Positions 16,167-30,355 of a stretch of DNA of 64,000 bases are shown here, one piece after another. Source of the stretch: Pseudomonas nitroreducens TX1 (lineage in GTDB: Bacteria > Pseudomonadota > Gammaproteobacteria > Pseudomonadales > Pseudomonadaceae); the NCBI RefSeq assembly GCF_000313755.1, contig NZ_AMZB01000124.1, positions 120,220 through 184,219 of the forward strand, read 5' to 3'. A program made the position numbers and the translations under genes. Position 1 is the stretch's first letter. Every line of letters starts with the position of its first letter. A model generated the notes under the pieces. The model was not told the DNA's origin. It worked only from the letters and a program-made list of their open reading frames with translations, and ran no database searches.

Positions 16167-17392
16167 TGAAGCGCGTGGTCATCACCGGCATGTCCGGCAT
16201 CACGTCCCTGGGTTCGGACTGGGCGAGCATCGAGGCAAACTTCAGCGCCAACCAGAGTGGCATCCGCCGCATGGATGAGTGGGACCGCTTCACCGAACTC
16301 AACACCCGCCTGGCCGGCCCGGTGCTGGACTTCACGGTGCCCAGGCACTGGACCCGCAAGCAACTGCGCAGCATGGGCCGCGTTTCCCGACTGTCGGTGG
16401 GCGCCGCCGAGCGCGCGCTGGCCGATGCCGGGCTGCTCGACGATGAGTCCATCCGCGACGGCCGCATGGGCGTGGCCTGCGGCTCGTCCACCGGCAGCAC
16501 CGACGAGATCAAGGCGTTCGGCAACATGCTGCTCAATTCGGTGGCGGACGGCCTCAACGCCAACTCCTACGTGCGCATGATGCCGCACACCACGGCGGCG
16601 AATATCAGCATCTTCTTCGGCCTCAAGGGCCGGGTGATCCCCACCTCCAGCGCCTGTACCAGCGGCAGCCAGGGCATCGGCTATGCCTACGAGGCGATCC
16701 GCTTCGGCCGCCTGCCGCTGATGCTCGCCGGCGGCGCCGAGGAGCTGTGCCCGACCGAGGCCATGGTGTTCGATGCGCTCTACGCCACCAGCCTGAAGAA
16801 CGACACTCCGCAGCAGACGCCGCGTCCCTATGACAGCGGCCGCGATGGGCTGGTGATCGGCGAAGGCGCCGGCATGCTGGTGCTTGAAGAGCTGGAACAC
16901 GCCCTGGCCCGCGGCGCGCGCATCCATGCCGAGATCGTTGGTTTCGGCAGCAACGCCGACGGCCAGCACACCACCCGCCCGGAACAGGCGACCATGCGCC
17001 GCGCCATGGAGCTGGCGCTGGAAGATGCGGGCCTCACGCCCGACGCCATCGGTTATGTGAACGGCCATGGCACCGCCACCGAGCAGGGCGACATCGCCGA
17101 GACCCTGGCCACCAGCGAACTGTTCGGAAAGCGCATGCCGATCAGCTCGCAGAAGAGCTTCCTGGGCCACACTCTGGGAGCGTGCGGCGCGCTGGAGTCG
17201 TGGTTCAGCATCGAGATGATGAACAGCGACCGCTATGTGCACACCCTGAACCTGGACGAGATCGACCCGCGTTGCGGCGAGCTCGACTACCTGCGGGGCG
17301 AACCGCGCGTGATGAGCCACGAGTACGTCATGAACAACAACTTCGCCTTCGGCGGGATCAACACCTCGCTGATCTTCAAGCGCTGGCGCTGA
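16166..17392 (+). CDS. apeR: Beta-ketoacyl-ACP synthase II-like (ApeR-type)
   Basis: A 408-residue FabF-like ketosynthase with Cys164 in TSSACTSGS, His in NGHGTATEQGD and His in FLGHTLGACGALES. ApeR is the second, homodimeric KS of aryl polyene clusters and is thought to start or support chain extension beside the ApeO pair. The ATG at 16166 follows a purine-rich GGAGGG ribosome-binding site inside the ketoreductase gene. This is the last recognisable biosynthetic gene of the cluster. Confidence 0.86.
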   Translation: MKRVVITGMSGITSLGSDWASIEANFSANQSGIRRMDEWDRFTELNTRLAGPVLDFTVPRHWTRKQLRSMGRVSRLSVGAAERALADAGLLDDESIRDGRMGVACGSSTGSTDEIKAFGNMLLNSVADGLNANSYVRMMPHTTAANISIFFGLKGRVIPTSSACTSGSQGIGYAYEAIRFGRLPLMLAGGAEELCPTEAMVFDALYATSLKNDTPQQTPRPYDSGRDGLVIGEGAGMLVLEELEHALARGARIHAEIVGFGSNADGQHTTRPEQATMRRAMELALEDAGLTPDAIGYVNGHGTATEQGDIAETLATSELFGKRMPISSQKSFLGHTLGACGALESWFSIEMMNSDRYVHTLNLDEIDPRCGELDYLRGEPRVMSHEYVMNNNFAFGGINTSLIFKRWR

Positions 17393-17439
17393 GCCCTTTT
17401 CACCGGAACAACCCAACGACACTGCAAGGAGAGCAATCC

Positions 17440-17838
17440 ATGTCCCGACTGATCCGTAGCGTTCTGCTGTGCGCCGCCGCCGTGCTGGCCATCGGCTGCA
17501 CCACCAAGCCGGTGGAGAACATCGACCAGAGCCTGCCGCCGGACAGCAACCGCACGTCGGTGCAGGTGCAGGCGGCGATCCATGACGCACTGGAAGAACA
17601 GAAATGGACCGTGCAGCAGGACTCCGGCAACGTGATCTACGCCGCGATCACCGTGCGCGAGCGGCATCACGCCGAAGTCAGCATTCCCTACAGCAGCCAG
17701 CAGTACTCCATCAAGCTGCGCAGCAGCCGCGGCCTGGACGAGAAGGACGGGCAGATCCACCGCAACTACAACAAGTGGGTCGCCATTCTCAACAACAAGA
17801 TCCTGCAGAACCTGCACCTCGCCACGCCGAGCAACTGA
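17440..17838 (+). CDS. Small lipoprotein downstream of the aryl polyene cluster
   Basis: A 132-residue protein with signal peptide and lipobox LAIGC (Cys20). The mature part (VQAAIHDALEEQKWTVQQDSG…VNIPYSS-like β-rich region ending in KWVAILNNKILQNL) resembles the many small periplasmic proteins with one α/β domain, but I recognise no named family. It begins 47 bp after apeR with AAGGAGAG as ribosome-binding site and no terminator between, so it may be cotranscribed with the cluster. Function unknown. Confidence 0.7.
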   Translation: MSRLIRSVLLCAAAVLAIGCTTKPVENIDQSLPPDSNRTSVQVQAAIHDALEEQKWTVQQDSGNVIYAAITVRERHHAEVSIPYSSQQYSIKLRSSRGLDEKDGQIHRNYNKWVAILNNKILQNLHLATPSN

Positions 17839-17864
17839 TCCCCTCATCGACAAGGAGTCGATTC

Positions 17865-18305
17865 ATGCAACGCAAGACTCTCGGGGCGCTCGCCCTCGCG
17901 CTCTGCACGTCCATCCCTGGCATCAGCCACGCTCGCGACACCACGCTGCACCTGCCCTTCGACGAAGTCGTCGCCGAGGCGGTGAAGGCCGGTCGCCTGG
18001 ACGGCAGCGTGAAGTTCTACCTGGCGGGCAACCCGGCGGGTGACAAGCTGAACGTGGTCCAGTCCGGCGCCATCACCAACAAGAAGACCAACGCCTTCAA
18101 CAAGAGCGACGAGGAAGCCTGCCGCTGGGCACTGCAATCGGCACTGATCACCCTGCAGGACTCGGCGAAGAAGGCCGGCGCCACCGCCGTGACCAACATC
18201 GTCAGCTACTACAAGCGCAACGAGTACAAGGACGCCAGGCAGTTCGAGTGCCACGCCGGCGCAGTCATCGCCGGCGTCGCGCTGAAGGCCGATTACGCCA
18301 AATAA
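17865..18305 (+). CDS. Exported hypothetical protein (excinuclease-ATPase-like annotation family)
   Basis: A 146-residue protein with an N-terminal signal peptide (cleavage near SHA|RD, residue 23). The mature domain contains KSDEEACRWALQSALITLQDSAKKAGATAVTNIVSYYKRNE and two cysteines that could form a disulfide. Relatives are often mislabelled excinuclease ATPase subunit in public records; no ATP-binding motif is present. It lies 26 bp after the lipoprotein gene with AAGGAGTCG upstream, suggesting a two-gene tail to the aryl polyene operon. Function unknown. Confidence 0.68.
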   Translation: MQRKTLGALALALCTSIPGISHARDTTLHLPFDEVVAEAVKAGRLDGSVKFYLAGNPAGDKLNVVQSGAITNKKTNAFNKSDEEACRWALQSALITLQDSAKKAGATAVTNIVSYYKRNEYKDARQFECHAGAVIAGVALKADYAK

Positions 18306-18346
18306 GCCGCTGTCCGCAGCGCTGTCCGCCGTGCCCGGCTTTGGGT

Positions 18347-18434
18347 ATCGGCGGATAAAGCGTTCCGCTTTATGCGCCCTACGTTATCCAGCCCACCCGT
18401 AGGGCGCATAACGCCCCAGGGGTTATCCGCCGAT
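18347..18434. repeat. Nested inverted repeat (REP-like) between convergent genes
   Basis: Two nested perfect 12-bp inverted repeats: outer arms 18347-18358 and 18423-18434 (ATCGGCGGATAA and complement), inner arms 18371-18382 and 18399-18410 (TATGCGCCCTAC and complement). The sequence type GCGGATAA…CGCCCTAC is a common Pseudomonas intergenic repeat. Its place between the + strand exported-protein gene and the minus strand LysR gene allows it to act as a transcription barrier, but there is no T-run. Confidence 0.75.
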
Positions 18435-18443
18435 GTGCCTGAG

Positions 18444-19337
18444 TCAGGCCTGGATTTGCTGGGTCACCAGGTCGAAGAACGACTGCGCCAGGCGTGACGT
18501 CTCGTTGCGCCGCCGTACCAGCCACACCGAACTGGTTGCGCCCGGATCGCTGAGGGTGCGATAGACCACGCCATCCACCCGCGTCCGGCGGAACGACGCC
18601 GGTAACATCGACACGCCCAGCCCCGCCGCCACCAGGCCGATGATGGTCATCGCCTCGCCGGCTTCCTGGGCGATGCGCGGGCTGAAGCCGGCCTGCCGCG
18701 ACAGCGCCATCAACTGGCTGTAGAGCCCGGTGCCATAGCTGCGCGGGAAGAACACGAAAGGCTCGTCCGCCAGTGCGGCGAACTCCAGTCCCTCCTGGCT
18801 GGCCTGCGCCAGCGGGTGATCGGCGCGCAGCACGGCCACCAGGGGTTCGCTGAACAGCTCCACGGCTTCCAGGGTTTCCGGCAACGGGATGGGACGGATC
18901 AAGCCGACCTGCACGCGCTCTTCCAGGAGCGCCTGCACCGCCTGGCCGCTGCTGAGTTCCTGCAGGTCCAGGTGCACGTCCGGATAAGCCTGGCGGAACG
19001 CCAGGATGGCGCGCGGGATGCTCGAGGTGAAAGGCGCCGACGCGGTGAAGCCGACCTTCAGCTCGCCGATCTCCCCCTGGTGCGCTCGTCGGGCCAGCAA
19101 GACGGCGCGATCCACCTGCTGCAGCACCTGCCGCGCTTCATCGAGGAACAGCTTGCCGGCCTCGGTGAGCGCCACGCGGCGGTTGGTGCGCTCCAGCAAC
19201 CGCGCGCCGATCTCTTCTTCCAGCGCCTGGATCTGCTGGCTCAGCGGCGGCTGGGAAATCCCCAGTTGCTCGGCGGCGCGGCCGAAGTGCAGCTCTTCCG
19301 CCACGGCAATGAAATAACGCAGGTGTCGCAGTTCCAT
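18444..19337 (-). CDS. LysR-family transcriptional regulator
   Basis: A 297-residue LysR protein. The N-terminal winged HTH (LRYFIAVAEELHFGRAAEQLGISQPPLSQQIQALEE) is followed by a linker helix and a periplasmic-binding-like effector domain. The gene diverges from an MFS exporter at 19626, the same pairing as E. coli ynfL-ynfM, so the exporter is its most likely target. The divergent gap holds a perfect inverted repeat (19456-19472) that may be its operator. The effector is unknown. Confidence 0.88.
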   Translation of the reverse strand: MELRHLRYFIAVAEELHFGRAAEQLGISQPPLSQQIQALEEEIGARLLERTNRRVALTEAGKLFLDEARQVLQQVDRAVLLARRAHQGEIGELKVGFTASAPFTSSIPRAILAFRQAYPDVHLDLQELSSGQAVQALLEERVQVGLIRPIPLPETLEAVELFSEPLVAVLRADHPLAQASQEGLEFAALADEPFVFFPRSYGTGLYSQLMALSRQAGFSPRIAQEAGEAMTIIGLVAAGLGVSMLPASFRRTRVDGVVYRTLSDPGATSSVWLVRRRNETSRLAQSFFDLVTQQIQA

Positions 19338-19373
19338 GTTTCCCCCTGCTGGAGCGCCGGTGTTCCGGGTTGG

Positions 19374-19396
19374 GTAGGAGCGGGCTTTGTCCGCGA
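19374..19396. repeat. Degenerate REP element
   Basis: GTAGGAGCGGGCTTTGTCCG… resembles the GTAGGAGCGAGCTTGCTCGC repeat found several times in this window, with a few changes. It lies just upstream of the LysR gene. Confidence 0.6.
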
Positions 19397-19455
19397 TAGG
19401 CTGAGCCCCGTGCCGTGCTCGCGAACCAGGTGTAGAACCGACGTCATCGCCAATC

Positions 19456-19472
19456 GATTCGAAAAACGAATC
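19456..19472. promoter_or_regulatory. Inverted repeat in the LysR/MFS divergent promoter region
   Basis: GATTCG-AAAAA-CGAATC is a perfect 6-bp dyad with a 5-bp spacer, followed by an AT-rich stretch (19481-19506) unlike its GC-rich surroundings. LysR regulators usually bind such dyads between divergent genes. It is a candidate operator; binding is not shown. Confidence 0.5.
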
Positions 19473-19625
19473 AAACGTGTCGATTAATATATTGGAAATA
19501 ATAAATCCCGCTCCTTATCCTTTCCACACAAGCCCAATAACGACTACCAACCTGCTCCCTGCCTGGCCGCGCGGGCCCTTGCCGCCATTCCAGGCCCTCC
19601 TGCTTTTACCAACCTGAGGTGTGTC

Positions 19626-21011
19626 GTGAGTCAACCTGCCCTGCGGGCTTTGCGGGAAGAACATCCCATGGCGGCCGAACCGGCCGTCGTACAAGAACCA
19701 GTCGCCGCCAACGACCCGGCGGAGGTGTTGCCCGGTCTGCGCGAGAGCGCGCGCGAAGCCAATAGCGACGTGGTGCGTACCGTCGAAGACATCGAAACCT
19801 ACATCGAGAAAGGCACCCCGGCGTTCATGCGTACCTCGCTTGCGCTGTTCTCCGGAGGCTTCGCCACCTTCGCCCTGCTCTACTGCGTGCAGCCGATGAT
19901 GCCGGTACTGTCCAAGGCTTTCAGCCTGACCGCCACGCAGAGCAGCCTGGTGCTGTCGATCTCGACCATCACCATGGCTTTCGGCCTGCTGGTCACCGGG
20001 CCGATCTCCGACGCCATCGGGCGCAAGTCGATCATGGTCGCCTCGCTGGTCCTCGCCGCCCTGTTCACCCTCGGCAGCTCGCTGATGCCGACCTGGCACG
20101 GCGTGCTGGCCATGCGCGCGCTGCTCGGCCTGTCGCTCAGCGGCCTGGCGGCAGTGGGCATGACCTACCTCTCCGAGGAAATCCATCCGCAGCACATCGG
20201 GCTGTCCATGGGGCTGTATATCGGCGGCAACGCCATTGGCGGCATGAGTGGGCGGCTGATCAGCGGCGTGCTGGTGGACTACGTGAACTGGCACGTCGCG
20301 CTGGCCACCCTGGGCGTACTCGCCCTGGCCGCAGCCCTGCTGTTCTGGCGCATCCTTCCCGAATCGAAGAACTTCCGCCCGGCGCCGCTCAAACCGCGCC
20401 GGCTGATCCAGGGCTTCACCGGGCACTTCCGCGACGCCGGCCTGCCCTGGCTATTCCTGGTCGGTTTCCTGCTGATGGGCGCCTTCGTCACCCTGTTCAA
20501 CTACATCGGCTACCGCCTGCTGGCGGAGCCCTATCACCTGAGCCAAGCCATAGTCGGCGTGCTCTCGCTGGTCTACCTGTCGGGTATCTACAGCTCGGCG
20601 TGGGTCGGCTCGCTGGCCGACAAGCTGGGCCGGCGCAAGGTGCTCTGGGCAATGATCGCGCTGATGCTCGGCGGCGTGCTGATCACGCTGCTGCAACCGC
20701 TGGCCCTGGTGCTGGCCGGGCTGCTGGTTTTCACCTTTGGCTTCTTCGGCGCGCACTCGGTGGCCAGCAGCTGGATCGGCCGCCGAGCCCTGAAGGCCAA
20801 GGGCCAGGCCTCGTCGCTGTACCTGTTCTGCTATTACGCCGGTTCCAGCGTCGCCGGCACCGCTGGCGGTCTGTTCTGGCACCAGTACGGTTGGAACGGC
20901 GTGGGCCTGTTCATTGCCGGCCTGTTGGGCATCTGCCTGCTGGTGGCCCTTCACCTGATGCGCCTTCCGGTGTTACCGCGCGATCTACCAGCACTCAACA
21001 AGGCTGGGTAG
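19626..21011 (+). CDS. MFS transporter (YnfM/arabinose-efflux-like)
   Basis: A 461-residue major facilitator protein with twelve hydrophobic segments. The loop 2-3 motif is GPISDAIGRKS and its second-half copy is GSLADKLGRRK. The first ~65 residues are a hydrophilic, acidic N-terminal extension before TM1. The start shown is a GTG at 19626; an ATG at 19668 is an alternative and would shorten the extension by 14 residues. It diverges from the LysR gene, as E. coli ynfM does from ynfL. The substrate is unknown. Confidence 0.86.
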   Translation: MSQPALRALREEHPMAAEPAVVQEPVAANDPAEVLPGLRESAREANSDVVRTVEDIETYIEKGTPAFMRTSLALFSGGFATFALLYCVQPMMPVLSKAFSLTATQSSLVLSISTITMAFGLLVTGPISDAIGRKSIMVASLVLAALFTLGSSLMPTWHGVLAMRALLGLSLSGLAAVGMTYLSEEIHPQHIGLSMGLYIGGNAIGGMSGRLISGVLVDYVNWHVALATLGVLALAAALLFWRILPESKNFRPAPLKPRRLIQGFTGHFRDAGLPWLFLVGFLLMGAFVTLFNYIGYRLLAEPYHLSQAIVGVLSLVYLSGIYSSAWVGSLADKLGRRKVLWAMIALMLGGVLITLLQPLALVLAGLLVFTFGFFGAHSVASSWIGRRALKAKGQASSLYLFCYYAGSSVAGTAGGLFWHQYGWNGVGLFIAGLLGICLLVALHLMRLPVLPRDLPALNKAG

Positions 21012-21086
21012 TTTCTACACACATGACAAGCTTAATGCCTAAAAACGACATGGAACGGTCGTTCAAGGACATTTATCTCAGATCCG

Positions 21087-21111
21087 ACAACGCCTGCCAG
21101 ACGGGCGTTGT
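21087..21111. terminator. Possible terminator after the MFS gene
   Basis: ACAACGCC…GGCGTTGT form a perfect 8-bp stem with a 9-nt loop about 75 bp after the MFS stop. The following GGGATTTATT is only weakly T-rich, so termination efficiency is uncertain. Confidence 0.45.
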
Positions 21112-21128
21112 GGGATTTATTCCCAATC

Positions 21129-21144
21129 TACGACTTAAGTCGTA
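21129..21144. promoter_or_regulatory. 16-bp perfect palindrome upstream of the amino-acid permease
   Basis: TACGACTTAAGTCGTA is fully self-complementary and lies 110 bp upstream of the permease ATG, in the promoter region. This length of perfect symmetry in a noncoding gap suggests a site for a dimeric regulator. Which regulator is unknown. Confidence 0.5.
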
Positions 21145-21254
21145 ACAGGATGTGGCGCGATCCTTGCGTTCACAATCTCGAACGACTTGTTGGAATCCTG
21201 AAACGGACCTCGACTCCCGCAGTACGCAATTCCCTCCGTAGTTGTAGGTAAAGC

Positions 21255-22649
21255 ATGAGCAGCACCCCTTCTTCCGGGCTCTCCCAGGGCCTGCAAAATC
21301 GTCACGTCACGATGCTTTCGATTGCCGGCGCCATTGGCGCGGGCCTGTTCGTAGGCTCCGGCCACGCCATCGCCGAAGCCGGCCCGGCCGTCATGATTTC
21401 CTATCTGGTCGCCGGCCTGCTGGTGGTCCTGGTGATGCGCATGCTGGCCGAAATGGCCGTCGCGCAGCCGGACAGCGGCTCCTTTTCCACCTATGCCGAC
21501 CGCGCCATCGGCCACTGGGCCGGCTTCACCATCGGCTGGCTGTACTGGTGGTTCTGGGTCCTGGTGATCCCGCTGGAAGCCAACGCCGCCGCGGCCATCA
21601 TCCACGCCTGGTTCCCCGGCGCGCCGATCTGGATCCTGGCCTTCCTGATCACCTCCGCACTGACCGTGACCAACCTGTTCAGCGTGAAGAACTACGGTGA
21701 GTTCGAGTTCTGGCTGGCGTTGATCAAGGTCGTCTCGATCATTGCCTTCCTGGTGCTGGGTTGTGCGGCGATCTTCGGCTTCTCGCCCAACAGCGAAGTC
21801 TCCGGCATCGGCCACCTGACCAGCGAAGGCTTCCTGCCCAAGGGCTGGGGCGCCGTGCTCGCCGCGCTGCTGACTACCATGTTCTCCTTCATGGGCTCGG
21901 AAATCGTCACCATCGCCGCCACCGAGTCCAAGGACCCGGAGCAGCAGATTACCCGCGCCACCAACTCGGTGATCTGGCGTATCGCGCTGTTCTACCTGCT
22001 GTCGATCCTGATCGTGGTCTGCCTGGTGCCGTGGAACGACCCGCGGCTGGTAAGCATGGGCTCCTACCAGACCGTGCTGGAACACCTGCACATCCCGTAC
22101 GCCAAGCTGATCGTCGACATCATCGTGCTGGTCTCGGTGACCAGTTGCCTGAACTCGGCGCTCTACACCGCTTCGCGCATGATGTACTCGCTGAGCAAGC
22201 GCGGTGACGCGCCGAAGATCGCCCAGGTGACCAGCGTCAGCCGCACCCCGGTGTACGCCGTGCTGCTGTCCACCGCCATGGCCTTCCTGTGCACTTTCGC
22301 CAATTACCTGGCCCCGGCCGAAGTGTTCAACTTCCTGCTGGCCAGTTCCGGCGCCATCGCCCTGCTGGTGTACCTGGTGATCGCCCTGTCACAGCTGCGC
22401 ATGCGCAAGAAGCTGCTCGCCCAGGGCCACCAGTTGAAGCTGAAGATGTGGCTGTTCCCCTGGCTCACCTGGGCGGTGATCCTGTTCATCGTCGGCGCCC
22501 TGGTGATCATGCTGATCCGCCCGGACCACCGCATGGAAGTGGTCGCCACCACCCTGCTGACCGTCGTGGTGGTCTGCTCGGGCCTGCTGGTGTCCAACCG
22601 CCGCAACAAGGCCCAGCGCGCCGCCGGCCTGGTGGGCGATGCTGCGTGA
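21255..22649 (+). CDS. GABA/amino-acid permease, APC superfamily (GabP-like)
   Basis: A 464-residue amino-acid transporter of the AAT family with twelve hydrophobic segments. The signature start LQNRHVTMLSIAGAIGAGLFVGSG and the ITRATNSVIWRIALFYLLSI segment are typical of GABA permeases. It transports an amino acid by proton symport; γ-aminobutyrate is the best guess from similarity but no catabolic genes are adjacent. It stands alone, with its own promoter region and a strong terminator at 22690-22713. Confidence 0.85.
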   Translation: MSSTPSSGLSQGLQNRHVTMLSIAGAIGAGLFVGSGHAIAEAGPAVMISYLVAGLLVVLVMRMLAEMAVAQPDSGSFSTYADRAIGHWAGFTIGWLYWWFWVLVIPLEANAAAAIIHAWFPGAPIWILAFLITSALTVTNLFSVKNYGEFEFWLALIKVVSIIAFLVLGCAAIFGFSPNSEVSGIGHLTSEGFLPKGWGAVLAALLTTMFSFMGSEIVTIAATESKDPEQQITRATNSVIWRIALFYLLSILIVVCLVPWNDPRLVSMGSYQTVLEHLHIPYAKLIVDIIVLVSVTSCLNSALYTASRMMYSLSKRGDAPKIAQVTSVSRTPVYAVLLSTAMAFLCTFANYLAPAEVFNFLLASSGAIALLVYLVIALSQLRMRKKLLAQGHQLKLKMWLFPWLTWAVILFIVGALVIMLIRPDHRMEVVATTLLTVVVVCSGLLVSNRRNKAQRAAGLVGDAA

Positions 22650-22689
22650 TGCACCCTGATGGGGCTTGAGGCTCCATGAGGGAACGAAA

Positions 22690-22713
22690 AAGCCCCGCTT
22701 CCGAGCGGGGCTT
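22690..22713 (+). terminator. Rho-independent terminator after the permease gene
   Basis: AGCCCCGC-TTCCGA-GCGGGGCT stem followed by TTTTTTC, 40 bp after the permease stop. Confidence 0.9.
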
Positions 22714-22773
22714 TTTTCATTGCGTCGTGGGACGTCGTGCCGTTCGGGCCGATCGCGGACGAAGTCCGAGCGG

Positions 22774-22796
22774 TTCGCGAGCAAGCTCGCTCCTAC
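22774..22796. repeat. REP element
   Basis: One copy of the TTCGCGAGCAAGCTCGCTCC+TAC repeat, preceded by a degenerate opposite copy (GATCGCGGACGAAGTCCGAG). It sits between two terminators in the permease/hemE convergent gap. Confidence 0.8.
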
Positions 22797-22854
22797 AGTA
22801 ACCGGTATGTGCGGCGCGCTCTTTCCCGCTCGCGAACCTACTCGGCAGAAACGA

Positions 22855-22880
22855 AAAAGCCCCGCGACTGCGGGGCTTTT
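22855..22880 (-). terminator. Terminator of hemE (bidirectional)
   Basis: AAAAGCCCCGC-GACT-GCGGGGCTTTT hairpin 17-40 bp past the hemE stop; A- and T-runs on both sides allow action on either strand. Confidence 0.85.
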
Positions 22881-22896
22881 CGGTGGAGCCTCAGAC

Positions 22897-23961
22897 TCAG
22901 TGATACTGCGCCGACAGCTCGTGCACCGCCTCGAAGAAGGCGCCGGCATGGGCCGGATCAACCTCCGGGGTGACGCCATGACCGAGGTTGAACACGTGGC
23001 CATTGCCGTTACCGAACGCGCCGAGGATGCGCGCGACTTCGGCGCGGATCGCTTCAGGCTTCGCGTACAGCACTGCCGGATCCATGTTGCCCTGCAGCGC
23101 AACCTTGTCACCGACGCGGGTGCGGGCGCTGCCGATGTCGCAGGTCCAGTCCAGGCCGAGGGCCTCGGCACCGGTGTTGGCCATGGATTCCAGCCACAGA
23201 CCGCCACCCTTGGTGAAGAGGATCACCGGCACGCGGCGACCTTCGTGTTCGCGGATCAGGCCGTCGACGATCTTCTGCATATAGGCCAGGGAGAACTCCT
23301 GGTAGGCCGCCGCCGACAGCGCGCCGCCCCAGGAATCGAAGATCTGCACCGCCTGGGCGCCAGCGACGATCTGGCCGTTCAGGTAGCTGGTGACCGACTG
23401 CGCCAGTTTGTCCAGCAGCGCGTGCAGGGCCTGCGGGTTGTCGTAGAGCATCGCCTTGGTCTTGCGGAAGTCGCGGCTGGAGCCGCCCTCCACCATGTAG
23501 GTGGCCAGGGTCCAGGGGCTGCCAGAGAAGCCGATCAGCGGGACGCGGCCATTCAGCTCGCGGCGGATGGTGCGCACGGCGTCCATCACGTAGCCCAGGT
23601 CCTTCTCCGGATCGGGGATCGGCAGCGCGTCGATGTCCGCCTGGGTGGTCACGACCTTCTTGAAACGCGGGCCTTCGCCAGTCTCGAAGTACAGGCCCTG
23701 GCCCATGGCGTCGGGGATGGTGAGGATGTCGGAGAAGAGGATCGCCGCGTCCAGCTGCGGATAACGGTCCAGCGGCTGCAGGGTCACTTCGCAGGCCATC
23801 TGCGGGTTCATGCACAGGCTCATGAAGTCACCGGCCTTGGCACGGGTGGCGCGGTACTCCGGCAGGTAGCGGCCGGCCTGGCGCATCATCCAGACAGGGG
23901 TGACATCGACGGGCTGCTTGAGCAGGGCGCGGAGGAAGCGATCGTTCTTCAGGGCAGTCAT
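22897..23961 (-). CDS. hemE: Uroporphyrinogen decarboxylase
   Basis: A 354-residue enzyme of standard length that removes the four acetate carboxyls of uroporphyrinogen III to give coproporphyrinogen III in heme synthesis. The N-terminal signature [16 protein letters not shown] is intact, as are the [16 protein letters not shown] region and the active-site Asp in [14 protein letters not shown]. The gene is monocistronic between terminators and follows gltD on the same strand, the arrangement known from P. aeruginosa. Confidence 0.96.
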   Translation of the reverse strand: MTALKNDRFLRALLKQPVDVTPVWMMRQAGRYLPEYRATRAKAGDFMSLCMNPQMACEVTLQPLDRYPQLDAAILFSDILTIPDAMGQGLYFETGEGPRFKKVVTTQADIDALPIPDPEKDLGYVMDAVRTIRRELNGRVPLIGFSGSPWTLATYMVEGGSSRDFRKTKAMLYDNPQALHALLDKLAQSVTSYLNGQIVAGAQAVQIFDSWGGALSAAAYQEFSLAYMQKIVDGLIREHEGRRVPVILFTKGGGLWLESMANTGAEALGLDWTCDIGSARTRVGDKVALQGNMDPAVLYAKPEAIRAEVARILGAFGNGNGHVFNLGHGVTPEVDPAHAGAFFEAVHELSAQYH

Positions 23962-24008
23962 AACGGCATCCGGAAAAAAAGTGCGGGCATTTTCGCAAAC
24001 CCCAAACG

Positions 24009-24036
24009 AAAAGGCACGGCGGGTGCCGTGCCTTTT
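24009..24036 (-). terminator. Terminator of gltBD (bidirectional)
   Basis: A perfect 12-bp stem, AAAAGGCACGGC and its complement, with a 4-nt loop, flanked by A and T runs. It separates gltD from hemE. Confidence 0.85.
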
Positions 24037-24075
24037 GTCTTGCGCGACATTTGGTCGCTGTTGGAAGTGCTTCTC

Positions 24076-24153
24076 GTAGGACCGAGGGGACGCCTAGTCC
24101 TTGCTCGCGAATGCCCCGCTGCGGGGCAAGTTCGCGAGCAAGCTCGCTCCTAC
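24076..24153. repeat. REP pair (BIME-like) between hemE and gltD
   Basis: A REP (TTCGCGAGCAAGCTCGCTCC+TAC, 24131-24153) faces a degenerate inverted copy. The two share an 11-bp dyad (24101-24111/24131-24141), with an inner 8-bp stem TGCCCCGC/GCGGGGCA at 24112-24119/24121-24128. It could fold into one long cruciform and may protect the gltD mRNA 3' end. Confidence 0.8.
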
Positions 24154-24163
24154 AAAGTCCCGA

Positions 24164-25591
<1,428 letters not shown>

Positions 25592-25609
25592 TCATCAAAC
25601 TTCAGGCGC

Positions 25610-30055
<4,446 letters not shown>

Positions 30056-30090
30056 AGGGAACTCTCACCGGCAAAACTTTTATAGATTCC

Positions 30091-30293
30091 AGGGTCTGCT
30101 GACGTTTCGCCATCGCCCAGTTTCGCCGTGCAGGCTCGTTTCCCGCGCACCCCAAAGGCTCGGGCCGCATCTATCGTGCAGCGCCGTTGTAGCCCCTGGT
30201 TCACCTGGAATGACCGTCCCGCGCGAGTTGCCACGTCTTACCCAACGTAGCGGCGGTTCCGGCCCTGGCCATGACGAAACGTCAGCAGACCCT
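30091..30293. repeat. 19-bp perfect inverted repeat enclosing ~165 bp in the gltB leader
   Basis: AGGGTCTGCTGACGTTTCG at 30091-30109 is exactly complementary to 30275-30293. The enclosed 165 bp is GC-rich and has no convincing gene. No clear target duplication flanks the arms. Either it is a small MITE-like element of ~203 bp or the arms pair in the gltB 5' UTR; the inner arm ends 35 nt before the gltB start codon. The 30056-30459 gap holds this element, a weak candidate promoter and nothing else I can support. Confidence 0.7.
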
Positions 30294-30355
30294 CTACAAG
30301 CACTTCGCCTGTCTACTCGCTCAAGCGGCAAGTTTCCGATAGGCAAAGGGAGGTC

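Noticed and set aside
21012..21254. Possible small RNA in the MFS-permease gap
   Set aside because: There is a hairpin and a palindrome but no promoter plus terminator pair that would define a transcript.
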